Source: Planctomycetota bacterium (GTDB lineage Bacteria > Planctomycetota > PUPC01 > DSUN01). From it: DNA of 60,971 bases. The notes under the pieces are model-generated. The model did not search any database and was not told where the DNA came from. It saw nothing but the letters and a program-made list of their open reading frames with translations. The stretch lies in contig DAOOIT010000038.1 in the NCBI GenBank assembly GCA_035384565.1, positions 1-60,971 on the forward strand. The letters run 5' to 3'. The position numbers were made by a program, and so were the translations under genes. Shown here piece after piece: positions 47,779 to 56,172 of this stretch (its first letter is position 1; each line of letters begins with the position of its first letter).

Positions 47779-49188
47779 ATGTTTGTGCAGCAGTTCTACG
47801 TCGAGGGCATCGCCCACCTGTCGTATCTCGTGGGAGGCAAGAAGGCGTGCGCGATCATTGATCCCAGGCGCGACGTGGACGAGTATCTCGCCGCGGCCAA
47901 GGCGATGGGACTCAAGATCACCCACATTCTGGAGACCCATCTCCATGCCGACTTCGTGAGCGGCCACCTGGACCTGGCCCAACGGACGGGTGCGGCCATC
48001 TACGCCCCCAAGTCAGGCGGCTGCAAGTACTCCCATGTGGCCGTAGCCGAGGGCGACAGCTTCAACGTCGAGGACATGCGCGTCCGGGTGCTCGACACCC
48101 CGGGCCACACGCCCGACTGCATCTGCTACGTGGTGACCGACCAGTCGCGCGGGGACGAGCCCGTGGCCGTCTTCAGCGGCGACACGCTCTTTGTGGGCGA
48201 CGTAGGGCGACCCGACCTCTTCCCCGGCCGCGGCAAAGAGCTGGCCGCGAGCCTGTTCGGCAACCTCAAGAAGCTGATGGCGCTGCCCGACACGTGCCTC
48301 GTCTACCCGGCCCACGGCGCGGGTTCGCTGTGCGGCAAGGCGATGGGCGCCATGCGCGTGAGCACCATCGGCTACGAGCGCGCCCACAACCCTGCCCTCC
48401 AGCACAAGACACTCGACGACTTCAGCAAGGCGCTGCTGAGCGGCATGCCTGAGGCCCCCGACCACTTCGCGCGGTGCTCCGACATCAACCGCCGCGGCCC
48501 GGCATTGGTGGCCGAGCTTTCGGCCCCCAAGCCTCTCTCGCCCGCCGAGGTGCAGGCGCTCTCCAGCCAGGGGCATGTCGTGCTCGACGCGCGCGACTAC
48601 GCCAGCTTCGGCGGCGCCCACGTGCCCGGCGCCATCAACATTGACGGCGCCCACAACTTCTCGACCTTCTGCGGTTGGCTTCTGCCCCCCGACAAGCCGA
48701 TCATCCTCGTCGCCCGCACAGCCGAGGAGGTGCCAGCCCTGGCCACCATGCTCCGCCGTGTGGGGCTGGACGACGTGATGGGCTACCTCGATGGCGGCAT
48801 GGGGCCGTGGATCACCAGCGGCCTGCCCGTCGCCCGCATCCCCACCATGACCGTCCACGAGGCGCAAGAGGCGTGCAAGTCGAAGACGCCCATCGTGTTC
48901 CTCGACGTGCGGGCGGCCGGCGAGTGGAACGCAAGCCACATCGAGGGCGCCACGCACATGCCGCTGCCCGCCACGCGGACGCAGTTCGGCGAGCTGGACA
49001 GGGCGGCGACGATTGCCCTCGTGTGCAAGAGCGGCGCGCGGGCGAGCACGGCCGGCAGCATCCTCCAGCAGAAGGGCTTCCGCAGCCTCGCGGTCGTCGC
49101 CGGCGGCATGACGGCCTGGGTCGCCGCGGGCTTCGCCCCCGAGTGCGCCACCTGCGCCCTCACCCACGGGCCACGAATCAACCAATAG
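47779..49188 (+). CDS. MBL-fold persulfide dioxygenase-like protein with two rhodanese domains
   Basis: A 469-residue fusion. Residues 1-240 form a metallo-beta-lactamase domain of the ETHE1/persulfide dioxygenase type (THLHAD with H54, H56 and D58; DTPGHTPD; FSGDTLFVGDVG). Two rhodanese domains follow. In the first (about 260-350) the active-site Cys is missing (ILVARTAEE). The second (about 360-455) has ALVCKSGARAST with Cys. Such fusions oxidise glutathione or other persulfides to sulfite and shuttle sulfane sulfur to thiosulfate. AAAGGAG precedes the ATG. Followed by YeeE/YedE genes, which fits thiosulfate handling. Confidence 0.92.
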   Translation: MFVQQFYVEGIAHLSYLVGGKKACAIIDPRRDVDEYLAAAKAMGLKITHILETHLHADFVSGHLDLAQRTGAAIYAPKSGGCKYSHVAVAEGDSFNVEDMRVRVLDTPGHTPDCICYVVTDQSRGDEPVAVFSGDTLFVGDVGRPDLFPGRGKELAASLFGNLKKLMALPDTCLVYPAHGAGSLCGKAMGAMRVSTIGYERAHNPALQHKTLDDFSKALLSGMPEAPDHFARCSDINRRGPALVAELSAPKPLSPAEVQALSSQGHVVLDARDYASFGGAHVPGAINIDGAHNFSTFCGWLLPPDKPIILVARTAEEVPALATMLRRVGLDDVMGYLDGGMGPWITSGLPVARIPTMTVHEAQEACKSKTPIVFLDVRAAGEWNASHIEGATHMPLPATRTQFGELDRAATIALVCKSGARASTAGSILQQKGFRSLAVVAGGMTAWVAAGFAPECATCALTHGPRINQ

Positions 49189-49220
49189 TCGCCGCCTCAC
49201 TCGTGACAGGAGGAGCCGGG

Positions 49221-49874
49221 ATGCGCGTGATGGCATGTCTGTTGATGCTGGCCCTGCTCTGGGGCATGGCAGGGCCTGCGATGGCCAAAGGCGCTCCGGC
49301 GCCCCTGGCCGACGGGACGGAAGTGGAGTGGGCTCCACCCACGGCATCGAGCAGCAACCCACTCACGATGGCCCGCTGGTCGCCCTACGTGGTCGGCGTG
49401 GGCATCGGGGTGCTGTGCTGCCTGGCATTCCTGCTTTCGGACAAGACGATGGGCTGCTCGACGGCATTCGCCCGGAGTGCGGGGATGCTCGAGCGGCTCT
49501 TCAGGGGCAAAGCGGTGGAGGCAAAGCCGTACTACCAGCAGTTCAAGCCTGTGGTGGACTGGGAGTGGATGCTGGTGGTTGGGCTGCTGCTGGGCGCAGC
49601 GGCCTCGGCGCTGCTGTCGGGCACGTTCCACCTCCACTGGGTTCCGCCCCTCTGGGCGGAGAGGGTCGGCGTTGACCCCGTGGTGCGATGGGTCGTGGCC
49701 TTCTTCGGCGGCATCTGCATGGGCTTCGGGGCGCGCTGGGCGGGCGGCTGCACGAGCGGCCACGGCATCAGCGGCACGCTTCAGCTTGCGGCGAGCGGCT
49801 GGCTCGCCGTCGCCGGCTTCTTCATCGGCGGCATCGCCACTGCCGTTGCCTTGTTCCACATCATCCTGGCGTGA
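49221..49874 (+). CDS. YeeE/YedE-family sulfur transporter subunit 1
   Basis: A 217-residue membrane protein with an N-terminal hydrophobic segment (ACLLMLALLWGMAGPAMA) and about four further helices. The family's cysteine motifs are DKTMGCSTAF and RWAGGCTSGHGISGTLQL; in the thiosulfate importer YeeE such cysteines relay the substrate. This half-length form pairs with the next gene, as PmpA/PmpB-like pairs do. AGGAGG precedes the ATG. It sits 32 bases after the MBL-rhodanese gene. Confidence 0.9.
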   Translation: MRVMACLLMLALLWGMAGPAMAKGAPAPLADGTEVEWAPPTASSSNPLTMARWSPYVVGVGIGVLCCLAFLLSDKTMGCSTAFARSAGMLERLFRGKAVEAKPYYQQFKPVVDWEWMLVVGLLLGAAASALLSGTFHLHWVPPLWAERVGVDPVVRWVVAFFGGICMGFGARWAGGCTSGHGISGTLQLAASGWLAVAGFFIGGIATAVALFHIILA

Positions 49875-49886
49875 GGAGGCGGCACG

Positions 49887-50444
49887 ATGCTCAAGAAGCT
49901 CCACGGACACAAGGGTGGCCAACTGCTCATCGGCCTGGCGATGGGCTTCGCGTTCGGCTTCCTGCTCCAGAAGGCCGGCGTGACCACTTACGACGTGATC
50001 ATCAACCAGCTTCTATTCCGCGACTTCACGGTGCTGAAGGTGATGCTCACTGCGATGATCACGGGCATGGTGGGGTTTCACTTGCTGAAAGGACTGGGGC
50101 TGGCGCAGTACAAGGTGAAGCCCGGCGGTTTCGGCTCCACGCTCATCGGAGCGCTCATCTTCGGCGTCGGCTTCGGCACGCTCGGCTACTGCCCCGGCAC
50201 CGTGGTGGGCGCCGTGGGCCAGGGCGCGCTCGATGCGCTCTTCGGCGGGCTGATCGGTGCGCTCATTGGCGCGGCCCTGTTTGCTGCTCTCTTTCCCAAG
50301 CTAAAGCGTGGCATCCTGGGCAAAGGGCACTTCGGCGAACTCACGGTCCCCGAACTGCTCAAAGTGAACCCATGGGCAGTCGTCGTTCCTGTCTCTCTCG
50401 CTGTGACCGGCCTGCTCTGGTGGCTCGAGGTCTCGGGCTTCTGA
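49887..50444 (+). CDS. YeeE/YedE-family sulfur transporter subunit 2
   Basis: A 185-residue membrane protein with about five helices. The hallmark FGTLGYCPGTVVGAVGQGALD carries the conserved Cys, and GGQLLIGLAMGFAFGFLLQKAG opens the chain. Together with the preceding gene it makes one full YeeE/YedE channel, split in two rather than frameshifted: the second half has its own GAGG and ATG 12 bases after the first stop. It probably imports thiosulfate or a related sulfane-sulfur compound. Confidence 0.9.
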   Translation: MLKKLHGHKGGQLLIGLAMGFAFGFLLQKAGVTTYDVIINQLLFRDFTVLKVMLTAMITGMVGFHLLKGLGLAQYKVKPGGFGSTLIGALIFGVGFGTLGYCPGTVVGAVGQGALDALFGGLIGALIGAALFAALFPKLKRGILGKGHFGELTVPELLKVNPWAVVVPVSLAVTGLLWWLEVSGF

Positions 50445-50463
50445 TCCGTTCAGGAGGGGACCG

Positions 50464-52155
50464 GTGATCGAGCGCGTTTTCCCCGCCTGGGACTGGTTGC
50501 GGGGGTATCGGCGCTGCGATCTGGCGGGCGATCTGGTGGCCGGCCTCGTCGTAGCGGTGATGCTGGTGCCGCAGGGCTTGGCCTACGCGATGCTGGCCGG
50601 CCTGCCGCCCGTGGTCGGCCTGTACGCCTCGACCGTGCCGCTACTCGCCTACGCGCTCTTCGGTTCCTCGCGGCAACTCGCCGTGGGGCCGGTGGCGATG
50701 ATCTCGCTGGTCGTCGTCGCCAAGTGCTCGGCCATCGTGCCAGAGGTCGGCTCGCCAGGCTACATCCGCGTCGTCCTGCTGCTCTGCCTGATGGTCGGGG
50801 CGATCCAGGCGGCGTTGGGCCTGCTGCGGATGGGCTTCCTCGTCAACTTCCTGTCCCACGCCGTCATCAGCGGCTTCACGTCGGCGGCGGCAATCCTCAT
50901 CGGCTTGAGCCAACTCAAGCATCTGCTGGGGATCGAGGTGCGTTCGCAGCACTCGGCCTTCGGGCTCCTGCGCGAGACCGCGCGCGGCATCGGCGGCACG
51001 CACGCCGTCACGCTGGCCATTGGGGTGGGAAGCCTGGCCGCTCTCGTGGCGTTGCGGAAGCTGTGGCCGCGGCTCCCGAGCCCCATCGCCGTGGTCGTGG
51101 CGGCGACGCTGCTCGCGTGGTTGCTGAGGCTGGACGCCCAGGGCGTGAGAACCGTCGGCCACGTGCCCAGCGGCTTCCCGGCTCTCTCGCTGCCCGAGTG
51201 GAGCGGCAGGGACATCGGCCTCCTGCTTCCTGCAGCGTTCACCATCGTGTTCGTCGGTTTCCTCGAGTCCATCTCCATCGCCCAGGTGATTGCGACACGG
51301 GAGAGGCAGAGGGTGGACGCGAGCCGCGAGCTGGTCGCCCTGGGGATGGCGAACCTGGCGGCGGCATTCTTCAGCGGCTATCCGGTCACGGGCGGACTCT
51401 CCCGCACGGCGGTGAACTACCAGGCAGGAGCGAGGACGGGGCTGGCCTCCATCGTCACGGCTGCGCTCGTGCTCCTCACGCTGCTCGTCCTCACGCCCCT
51501 GTTTCACTTCCTGCCCCACGCCGTGTTGGGCGCCATCGTGCTCGTGGCCGTAGCGGGCCTGGTCGACCTCCGGACGCCCCGCCGCCTCTTCGCCGTGAAG
51601 CCGTCGGATGGCTGGATGCTGGTGGCGACGTTCGTGGGCACGCTGGCCCTCGGCGTGGAGTCGGGGGTGTTGCTGGGCGTCGCCCTCTCGCTTGGGCTCT
51701 TCATCTGGCGCAGCGCCCATCCCCATACGGCTGAACTGGGCTACCTGGCTGAGCATGGCGTCTTCCGCAACATCAAGCGGTTCCCTGAGGCGAAGACGGT
51801 TCCCGAGGCGCTCCTCGTGCGTGTGGACGCATCGCTCTACTTCGCCAACATGAGCTTCCTGGAGGACTGGCTGCGGCGGCATCTGCATGAGCGCCCTGCG
51901 GTGAGGTGGGTCATCATGGACATGTCGGGCGTCAACGACATGGACGCCGTGGCCATCGAGACGTTGGAACGGCTCATGAAAGGGTGGCGCGAGCATGGCG
52001 TTGAGTTCGCCTTCGCGAGCATGAAGGGCCCTGTTCGCGACCTGGTGGCCAGGGCCGGCTGGCCCGAACGGTGCGGCAAGCGCATCGGCTACGTCTCTAT
52101 CGAGCAAGCCCTGCGCGAGCTGTGTCCGGGTGGCCTGGAGAGCAGTGCCTCGTAG
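50464..52155 (+). CDS. SulP-family anion permease with STAS domain
   Basis: A 563-residue SLC26/SulP transporter. The signature segment RRCDLAGDLVAGLVVAVMLV with PQGLAYAMLAGLPP opens the membrane domain (about 12 helices, residues 15-420). A C-terminal STAS domain (about 440-550) has VRWVIMDMSGVNDMDAVAIE. Substrates in the family include sulfate, bicarbonate and dicarboxylates; the neighbours favour sulfate or sulfite. The GTG start follows AGGAGGGG, 20 bases after the YeeE/YedE pair, so it is the last gene of the sulfur operon. Its last 67 bases overlap the convergent URO-D-like gene. Confidence 0.92.
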   Translation: MIERVFPAWDWLRGYRRCDLAGDLVAGLVVAVMLVPQGLAYAMLAGLPPVVGLYASTVPLLAYALFGSSRQLAVGPVAMISLVVVAKCSAIVPEVGSPGYIRVVLLLCLMVGAIQAALGLLRMGFLVNFLSHAVISGFTSAAAILIGLSQLKHLLGIEVRSQHSAFGLLRETARGIGGTHAVTLAIGVGSLAALVALRKLWPRLPSPIAVVVAATLLAWLLRLDAQGVRTVGHVPSGFPALSLPEWSGRDIGLLLPAAFTIVFVGFLESISIAQVIATRERQRVDASRELVALGMANLAAAFFSGYPVTGGLSRTAVNYQAGARTGLASIVTAALVLLTLLVLTPLFHFLPHAVLGAIVLVAVAGLVDLRTPRRLFAVKPSDGWMLVATFVGTLALGVESGVLLGVALSLGLFIWRSAHPHTAELGYLAEHGVFRNIKRFPEAKTVPEALLVRVDASLYFANMSFLEDWLRRHLHERPAVRWVIMDMSGVNDMDAVAIETLERLMKGWREHGVEFAFASMKGPVRDLVARAGWPERCGKRIGYVSIEQALRELCPGGLESSAS

Positions 52156-53216
52156 ATCTCTCGGCAACGACGGATGTAATGGCGGAAGTTGGCGTAGGGG
52201 ACCTCGGGCGGGACGTGGTGGTCGAGGGTGGGGATGTAGCCGCCGGCGCGGAACATGGCGGGGAGCTTGCTCACCAGCTCGCGGTCAATGTCGTTCTGGC
52301 TCCCATAGAGCGCCCGCTTGTCTATGCCGCCAAGGATGCGCAGCTTGGGAAAAGCCCTGCGGACATCGCGAACGTCCATCCCCGCGGCGACCTCGAAGGG
52401 GAGCATGCCATCCACCCCGGCCCCGTGGAAGAGGGGGATGAGCTTGGTCATGTTCCCATCGCTGTCCTGGAGAATCCACTTCGCGCCCATCTGGCGGTAG
52501 AAGTCGATCATCTCGCGGTAATAGGGGAGCATGAAAGTGCGGACGAACTCAGGGCTGATGAGCGGGCCGTTCTTGAAGGCCATGTCTTCCCACAGGAAGA
52601 TGAAGTCGAACTCCACGTCGCGCAGCGCCCGCTCGTAGAGGGTTTGAAGGTAGGTGACGTGGTAGCGGCAGATTTCGTGGATGAGGTCGGGCTGCTCGAT
52701 GTAGGCCATGAGCAGCCCTTCGAGGCCCATCAACTCGCGTAGCCAGCCGAAGAAGCCGTTCTCGCGGCGGCCGAGGCAGAGGATGTGTGGGAAGCTGGGG
52801 GCGGCCTTGGCCCACTCGCTCCAGTTCGCAGGGTAGCGGCCAGGGGTCTTGGGGTCGAGGCGCTCCTTGATGGCCTCGAAGTCGTCGCGGGTGGCCACGG
52901 GGTGCTTGATGAACTGGGGGAGGCGGAGGCCACGCTTGCTCTCGCGGCAGATGATGCCCATCTCGGTGCGGACGACGCGCGTGTCGGCGTCCTCGTCGAG
53001 CACCTGGCGCTCGAACGGGGGATAGAAGTAGATTTCGATGGGCGGACGGAAGTAGTGGGTGATGCCGCAGGCATCCCAGGGCTCGGCGTCCTGGGGCAGC
53101 CCTTCGCCGCGCCAGCGCTCGAGGGCTTCGGGCCAGTAGCCCCACTCGAACTGGCACAGGGTGTCGGGGCGCTCGAAGTTCAGGAGGGCGTGAAAGGCTT
53201 GGCGCTGGGTCATCAT
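52089..53216 (-). CDS. Uroporphyrinogen-decarboxylase-fold protein (paralogue 3)
   Basis: A 375-residue URO-D-superfamily protein, longer than the other two. Landmarks are CQFEWGYWPEALERW, FLWEDMAFKNGPLISPEF, LQDSDGNMTKLIPLFHGAG and LRILGGIDKRALYG. The position of the metal-site His (HTDG in the other copies) is DSDG here, and the late Cys is absent (TLDHHVPPEVP), so a zinc methyltransferase role is unlikely. The ATG is the first of a Met pair with GGGAG upstream. The last 22 or so residues are antisense to the SulP gene. A palindromic repeat lies just upstream. Confidence 0.85.
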   Translation of the reverse strand: MMTQRQAFHALLNFERPDTLCQFEWGYWPEALERWRGEGLPQDAEPWDACGITHYFRPPIEIYFYPPFERQVLDEDADTRVVRTEMGIICRESKRGLRLPQFIKHPVATRDDFEAIKERLDPKTPGRYPANWSEWAKAAPSFPHILCLGRRENGFFGWLRELMGLEGLLMAYIEQPDLIHEICRYHVTYLQTLYERALRDVEFDFIFLWEDMAFKNGPLISPEFVRTFMLPYYREMIDFYRQMGAKWILQDSDGNMTKLIPLFHGAGVDGMLPFEVAAGMDVRDVRRAFPKLRILGGIDKRALYGSQNDIDRELVSKLPAMFRAGGYIPTLDHHVPPEVPYANFRHYIRRCREIYEALLSRPPGHSSRRACSIET

Positions 53217-53225
53217 CAAGCGAAT

Positions 53226-53252
53226 CTCCCGCAGGCTCGCAACCTGCGGGAG
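53226..53252. repeat. Intergenic copy of the palindromic repeat
   Basis: CTCCCGCAGG (53226-53235) pairs with CCTGCGGGAG (53243-53252) around CTCGCAA. Its minus-strand core CCGCAGGTTGCGAGCCTGCGG differs by one base from the copy inside the DUF4838 gene (6311-6343). It may also act as a hairpin between the two minus-strand genes. Confidence 0.75.
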
Positions 53253-53260
53253 GTTGCCTC

Positions 53261-54052
53261 TCAGGTGGTCTTCTGGCCCTGGTCTCGCTCGAACTGGGCG
53301 ATCTCGTCCCGGAGGCGTGCGGCGCGCTCGTAGTCCTCGTCGGCGATGGCCTTCGCTTGCTCTTCGCGGAGACCTTCGATGAGTTCCTTGCGGGAGAGAG
53401 GCACGTTGTAGGTCTCGCGAAGCTGGAGCTTGAGCTCGCGGAGAGCCGCGAGTTCCTGGCTGACGGGAATCAGGTCCCCGCGTTCCTGCTGGCGGAACCA
53501 GTCCTCGATCTCCGCGACCCCTTGTTCCACCCTCTGCACCGCCTGGGCGTAGTGGCCCGACTGGCAGAGGGCGAGAGCGTCGGCACGAGCCCGGTCCATG
53601 AGCACGAATCCCCGCCACTTCTCGTGCTGGGCCACGGCCTCGGGGTCGGTGGCGTGGTCACGGATCAGGTCCATCAGGCCCACGTTGTGGTCGGCATCCT
53701 CGCGCGCCCGCGCGTACTCGCCGAGCCGGAAGAAGAGGATGCGGCGCTGGTAGTAGTCCATGATCTCCTCGCTGATCTCCTCGACCTCGGCCTTGCCAAG
53801 GCGCAAGGTGCGGTTGCCGCGCCGGCGCTCCTGCGACTTGAGGTGGGCGCGATAGAAGTCGAGCAAGGAGGGGAAACCGTGTGGCGTGGCGCCGTCGGGG
53901 CGGCCTTCGAACTCCCACTGGAAGATGCCGCAACGGACCCGCACCTGGATCTTCAGGCGGCCGTCGGCGCCGCGGATGCAGCGGACGTTCTTGCCTTCGT
54001 CCGAGGGGTCGTGCGCCCAGTCGTTCAACAGCGGCGTCAGATCGATGGCCAT
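53261..54052 (-). CDS. UVR-motif protein
   Basis: A 263-residue soluble protein. Its C-terminal 40 residues form a UVR motif as in UvrB, UvrC, ClpC and McsA (REEQAKAIADEDYERAARLR, then DEIAQFE), a helical hairpin used for protein contacts. The N-terminus (to about 60) has a short beta segment (KIQVRVRCGIFQWEFEGRPD). The middle is mostly helical with TPR-like spacing (about 110-190). I do not recognise a specific function; an adaptor role is plausible. The ATG at 54052 begins AIDLTPLLNDW. URO-D paralogue 3 follows on the same strand after 44 bases and the hairpin. Confidence 0.8.
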   Translation of the reverse strand: MAIDLTPLLNDWAHDPSDEGKNVRCIRGADGRLKIQVRVRCGIFQWEFEGRPDGATPHGFPSLLDFYRAHLKSQERRRGNRTLRLGKAEVEEISEEIMDYYQRRILFFRLGEYARAREDADHNVGLMDLIRDHATDPEAVAQHEKWRGFVLMDRARADALALCQSGHYAQAVQRVEQGVAEIEDWFRQQERGDLIPVSQELAALRELKLQLRETYNVPLSRKELIEGLREEQAKAIADEDYERAARLRDEIAQFERDQGQKTT

Positions 54053-54150
54053 GCCACGCGGCCCTGGGACAGTTCCCGTTACTCTCGTCGTCCTCCGCAT
54101 GCTAGCGCAAAGCGCGCCAGGAGTCAAAGGGGGGTTGGTCTCTAACAACC

Positions 54151-54179
54151 TTGACACGCTGCGGGGCCTTCCCTAAGAT
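54151..54179 (+). promoter_or_regulatory. Promoter of the MDR dehydrogenase gene
   Basis: TTGACA (54151-54156), a 17-nt spacer and TAAGAT (54174-54179). Start near 54186; the preferred ATG at 54244 gives a leader of about 58 nt. Confidence 0.75.
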
Positions 54180-54243
54180 AGTCCAAGTGTGATCGAGGTG
54201 CATGCCGCGGCGGCTGGCGGTCAGATATTGGAGATTGGCGACG

Positions 54244-56154
54244 ATGGGATTAGCGTTGCCTGAGGAGATCCTGGCCTGCATGCTCACTGGGACGGGCATG
54301 GGGCACTTTTGCGAATATGCAGGACCGGCGTCGGCGAGCGAGCTCGACGCCGCGCAGGTGCGTCCGCCGCGTGGAGCGACACGCGAGCAACTGGATGCGT
54401 GGACCGCGGCGACCGACAAGTCGCTGGCAGCCTTCTTCCGCACCTTCGCGCCCAAGGGCGCGCCGCCTGCGGAGGCCGACCCGCGCGACCTGATCAGCTT
54501 CATGTCGCACGAGTTGATTGACATTGCGCCTTTCGCCCGCTACTTCCGCCCGCAGCGCATCCCGATGTACCAGGCCAGCGCGACCGAAACGCTCGCGAAG
54601 GTCCAGGCCATCTGCCTGTGCTTCTCGGACTGCAAGATCATTGACCAGGGCGGCGCACATGTGCGGCTGTTCAACCGCGACCTGTCGAAGGAGCCGAACA
54701 TCCCCGGCCACGAAGCCTGCCTCGAGATCGTGCGAGTGCCGCCAGGCATCCAGACGAAGTACGGCCTCCGGCCCGGCGAGCGCTACGTGATCCAGGCCGA
54801 CATCTATGTGAACGGCGTGAGCCACGCCTTCGGCTACTTCCACCGGGGAGCGATGCAGCAGTATGTGCTCCTGCCCGAGGAAGTGCTGAACAACGACCGC
54901 GGAAACTGCCTGATCCCTGTGGATGCGAAGCGGCTGAGCGGTGGGCCATTCGTGAAGAGCGACCTGGGCCGCGCCGAGGCGGGCCTGGCCGAGCCGTGGG
55001 GCTGCGTGGCGGCGAAGATTGCGTACCGCACGGGACTCAAGCGCGGCGGCGCCGCCTGGTTCATCGGCGCGACGATGGCCCATCTGGCCCAGGTGCGAGA
55101 GGCCGCCGCCACGGCGGGCAAGGTGTTTCTCACCGGCGGACAAGCCGCCGAAATCGCTCGCCAGGCGAAGGCCGAGGTTGTCGAAGACATGGCCTCGCTG
55201 CGGCGCAGCCCGGGAGGGGGCACCGTGGATGACATCATCCTGAAGGAGCCCTCGGTGGCGCTTGTCGAGGCGGCCTCGGACGCGCTGGCCTATGGCGGCG
55301 TGATGCTGCTGCCGGACTTTCCCATCGGCACCAACGCGAACCTGGATGTGGGGGCGATCCACTATAAGGCCCTCTCCTACCTTGGCGACACCGAGCCCAC
55401 GTTGGCCGCAACCTATGCGAAGCCGCGCCGCACCACGCTCAAGCCCGGCGGGCGGGCCATCTTCGTTGGGGCCGGCGGCCCGATGGGGCAGATCTGGCTT
55501 CAGACTGCCCTCGACAGCCCACATCCCCCGCGCTGGATGCTCGTGACTGAGATTGACGACCCGCGCCTGGGCCTCCTGGAGCAGCTCTTCCGCCCGCAGG
55601 CCGAGGCGAAGGGCATCGAGATCCAGTTCGTGAACCCGCTCAAGACGAAGCTGTCGGACATCGTGGAACCCGTGAGCGTGGACGATATTGTGGGCCTCTG
55701 CCCCGCCTGGATGCCGATCAAGGCCACCGAGCCCTTCGTGGCGCGCGACGGCCTCATAAACATCTTCGCGGGTATCAAGGCCGGCACCAAGGGGGCTGTG
55801 GACATCGGGCTGATCCGCCAGCGCGGCGCGACGATCATCGGCAACAGCGGCTCGGCCGTCGAGGACCTTCAGGGCGTGGTCGTGGGCGCGCTGCGCGGCG
55901 AGCTGCGGCCCAACACGTCGGTCGCCGTCATCGGGCCGCTCGCGCGCGTGTGGGAGGCCATGCGCCAGGTCATGTACCGCGAGACCAGCGGCAAGATCTG
56001 CATCTTCCCCGAGCTGGCGCTGCCCGACCTCATCCCGCTCGCCGACCTGGGCAAGCACTTTCCTTCGGTGGCCGCGAAGCTCGATGCGCATGGCTTCTGG
56101 ACCCGCGAGGCCGAGGAGGAGCTGTTCAGCGTCTGCCCTAGGCTCAATGCCTGA
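54244..56154 (+). CDS. Large zinc-type MDR alcohol dehydrogenase-like protein
   Basis: A 636-residue protein, nearly twice the usual 340-380 of MDR dehydrogenases. The GroES-like part (about 115-260) has CLCFSDCKIIDQGGAHV and the GHEACLEIV motif near the zinc site. A cofactor domain shows AAWFIGATMAHLAQ and later GRAIFVGAGGPMGQIWLQ, two possible Rossmann glycine motifs, so the fold may be duplicated or carry an insertion. It somewhat resembles sorbose-1-phosphate reductase-like enzymes. The ATG at 54244 has GGAGA ten bases upstream; an ATG at 54202 adds 14 residues. Likely oxidises a sugar or polyol. Confidence 0.8.
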   Translation: MGLALPEEILACMLTGTGMGHFCEYAGPASASELDAAQVRPPRGATREQLDAWTAATDKSLAAFFRTFAPKGAPPAEADPRDLISFMSHELIDIAPFARYFRPQRIPMYQASATETLAKVQAICLCFSDCKIIDQGGAHVRLFNRDLSKEPNIPGHEACLEIVRVPPGIQTKYGLRPGERYVIQADIYVNGVSHAFGYFHRGAMQQYVLLPEEVLNNDRGNCLIPVDAKRLSGGPFVKSDLGRAEAGLAEPWGCVAAKIAYRTGLKRGGAAWFIGATMAHLAQVREAAATAGKVFLTGGQAAEIARQAKAEVVEDMASLRRSPGGGTVDDIILKEPSVALVEAASDALAYGGVMLLPDFPIGTNANLDVGAIHYKALSYLGDTEPTLAATYAKPRRTTLKPGGRAIFVGAGGPMGQIWLQTALDSPHPPRWMLVTEIDDPRLGLLEQLFRPQAEAKGIEIQFVNPLKTKLSDIVEPVSVDDIVGLCPAWMPIKATEPFVARDGLINIFAGIKAGTKGAVDIGLIRQRGATIIGNSGSAVEDLQGVVVGALRGELRPNTSVAVIGPLARVWEAMRQVMYRETSGKICIFPELALPDLIPLADLGKHFPSVAAKLDAHGFWTREAEEELFSVCPRLNA

Positions 56155-56172
56155 ACGACGGAGGTTCGCGCC

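Noticed and set aside
49221..50444. A single YeeE/YedE gene broken by a frameshift
   Set aside because: Each half has its own ribosome-binding site, start and conserved Cys motif, and two-gene forms of this family are known.
54202..54243. Earlier ATG of the MDR dehydrogenase
   Set aside because: Poorly spaced ribosome-binding site compared with GGAGA before the ATG at 54244; kept only as an alternative.
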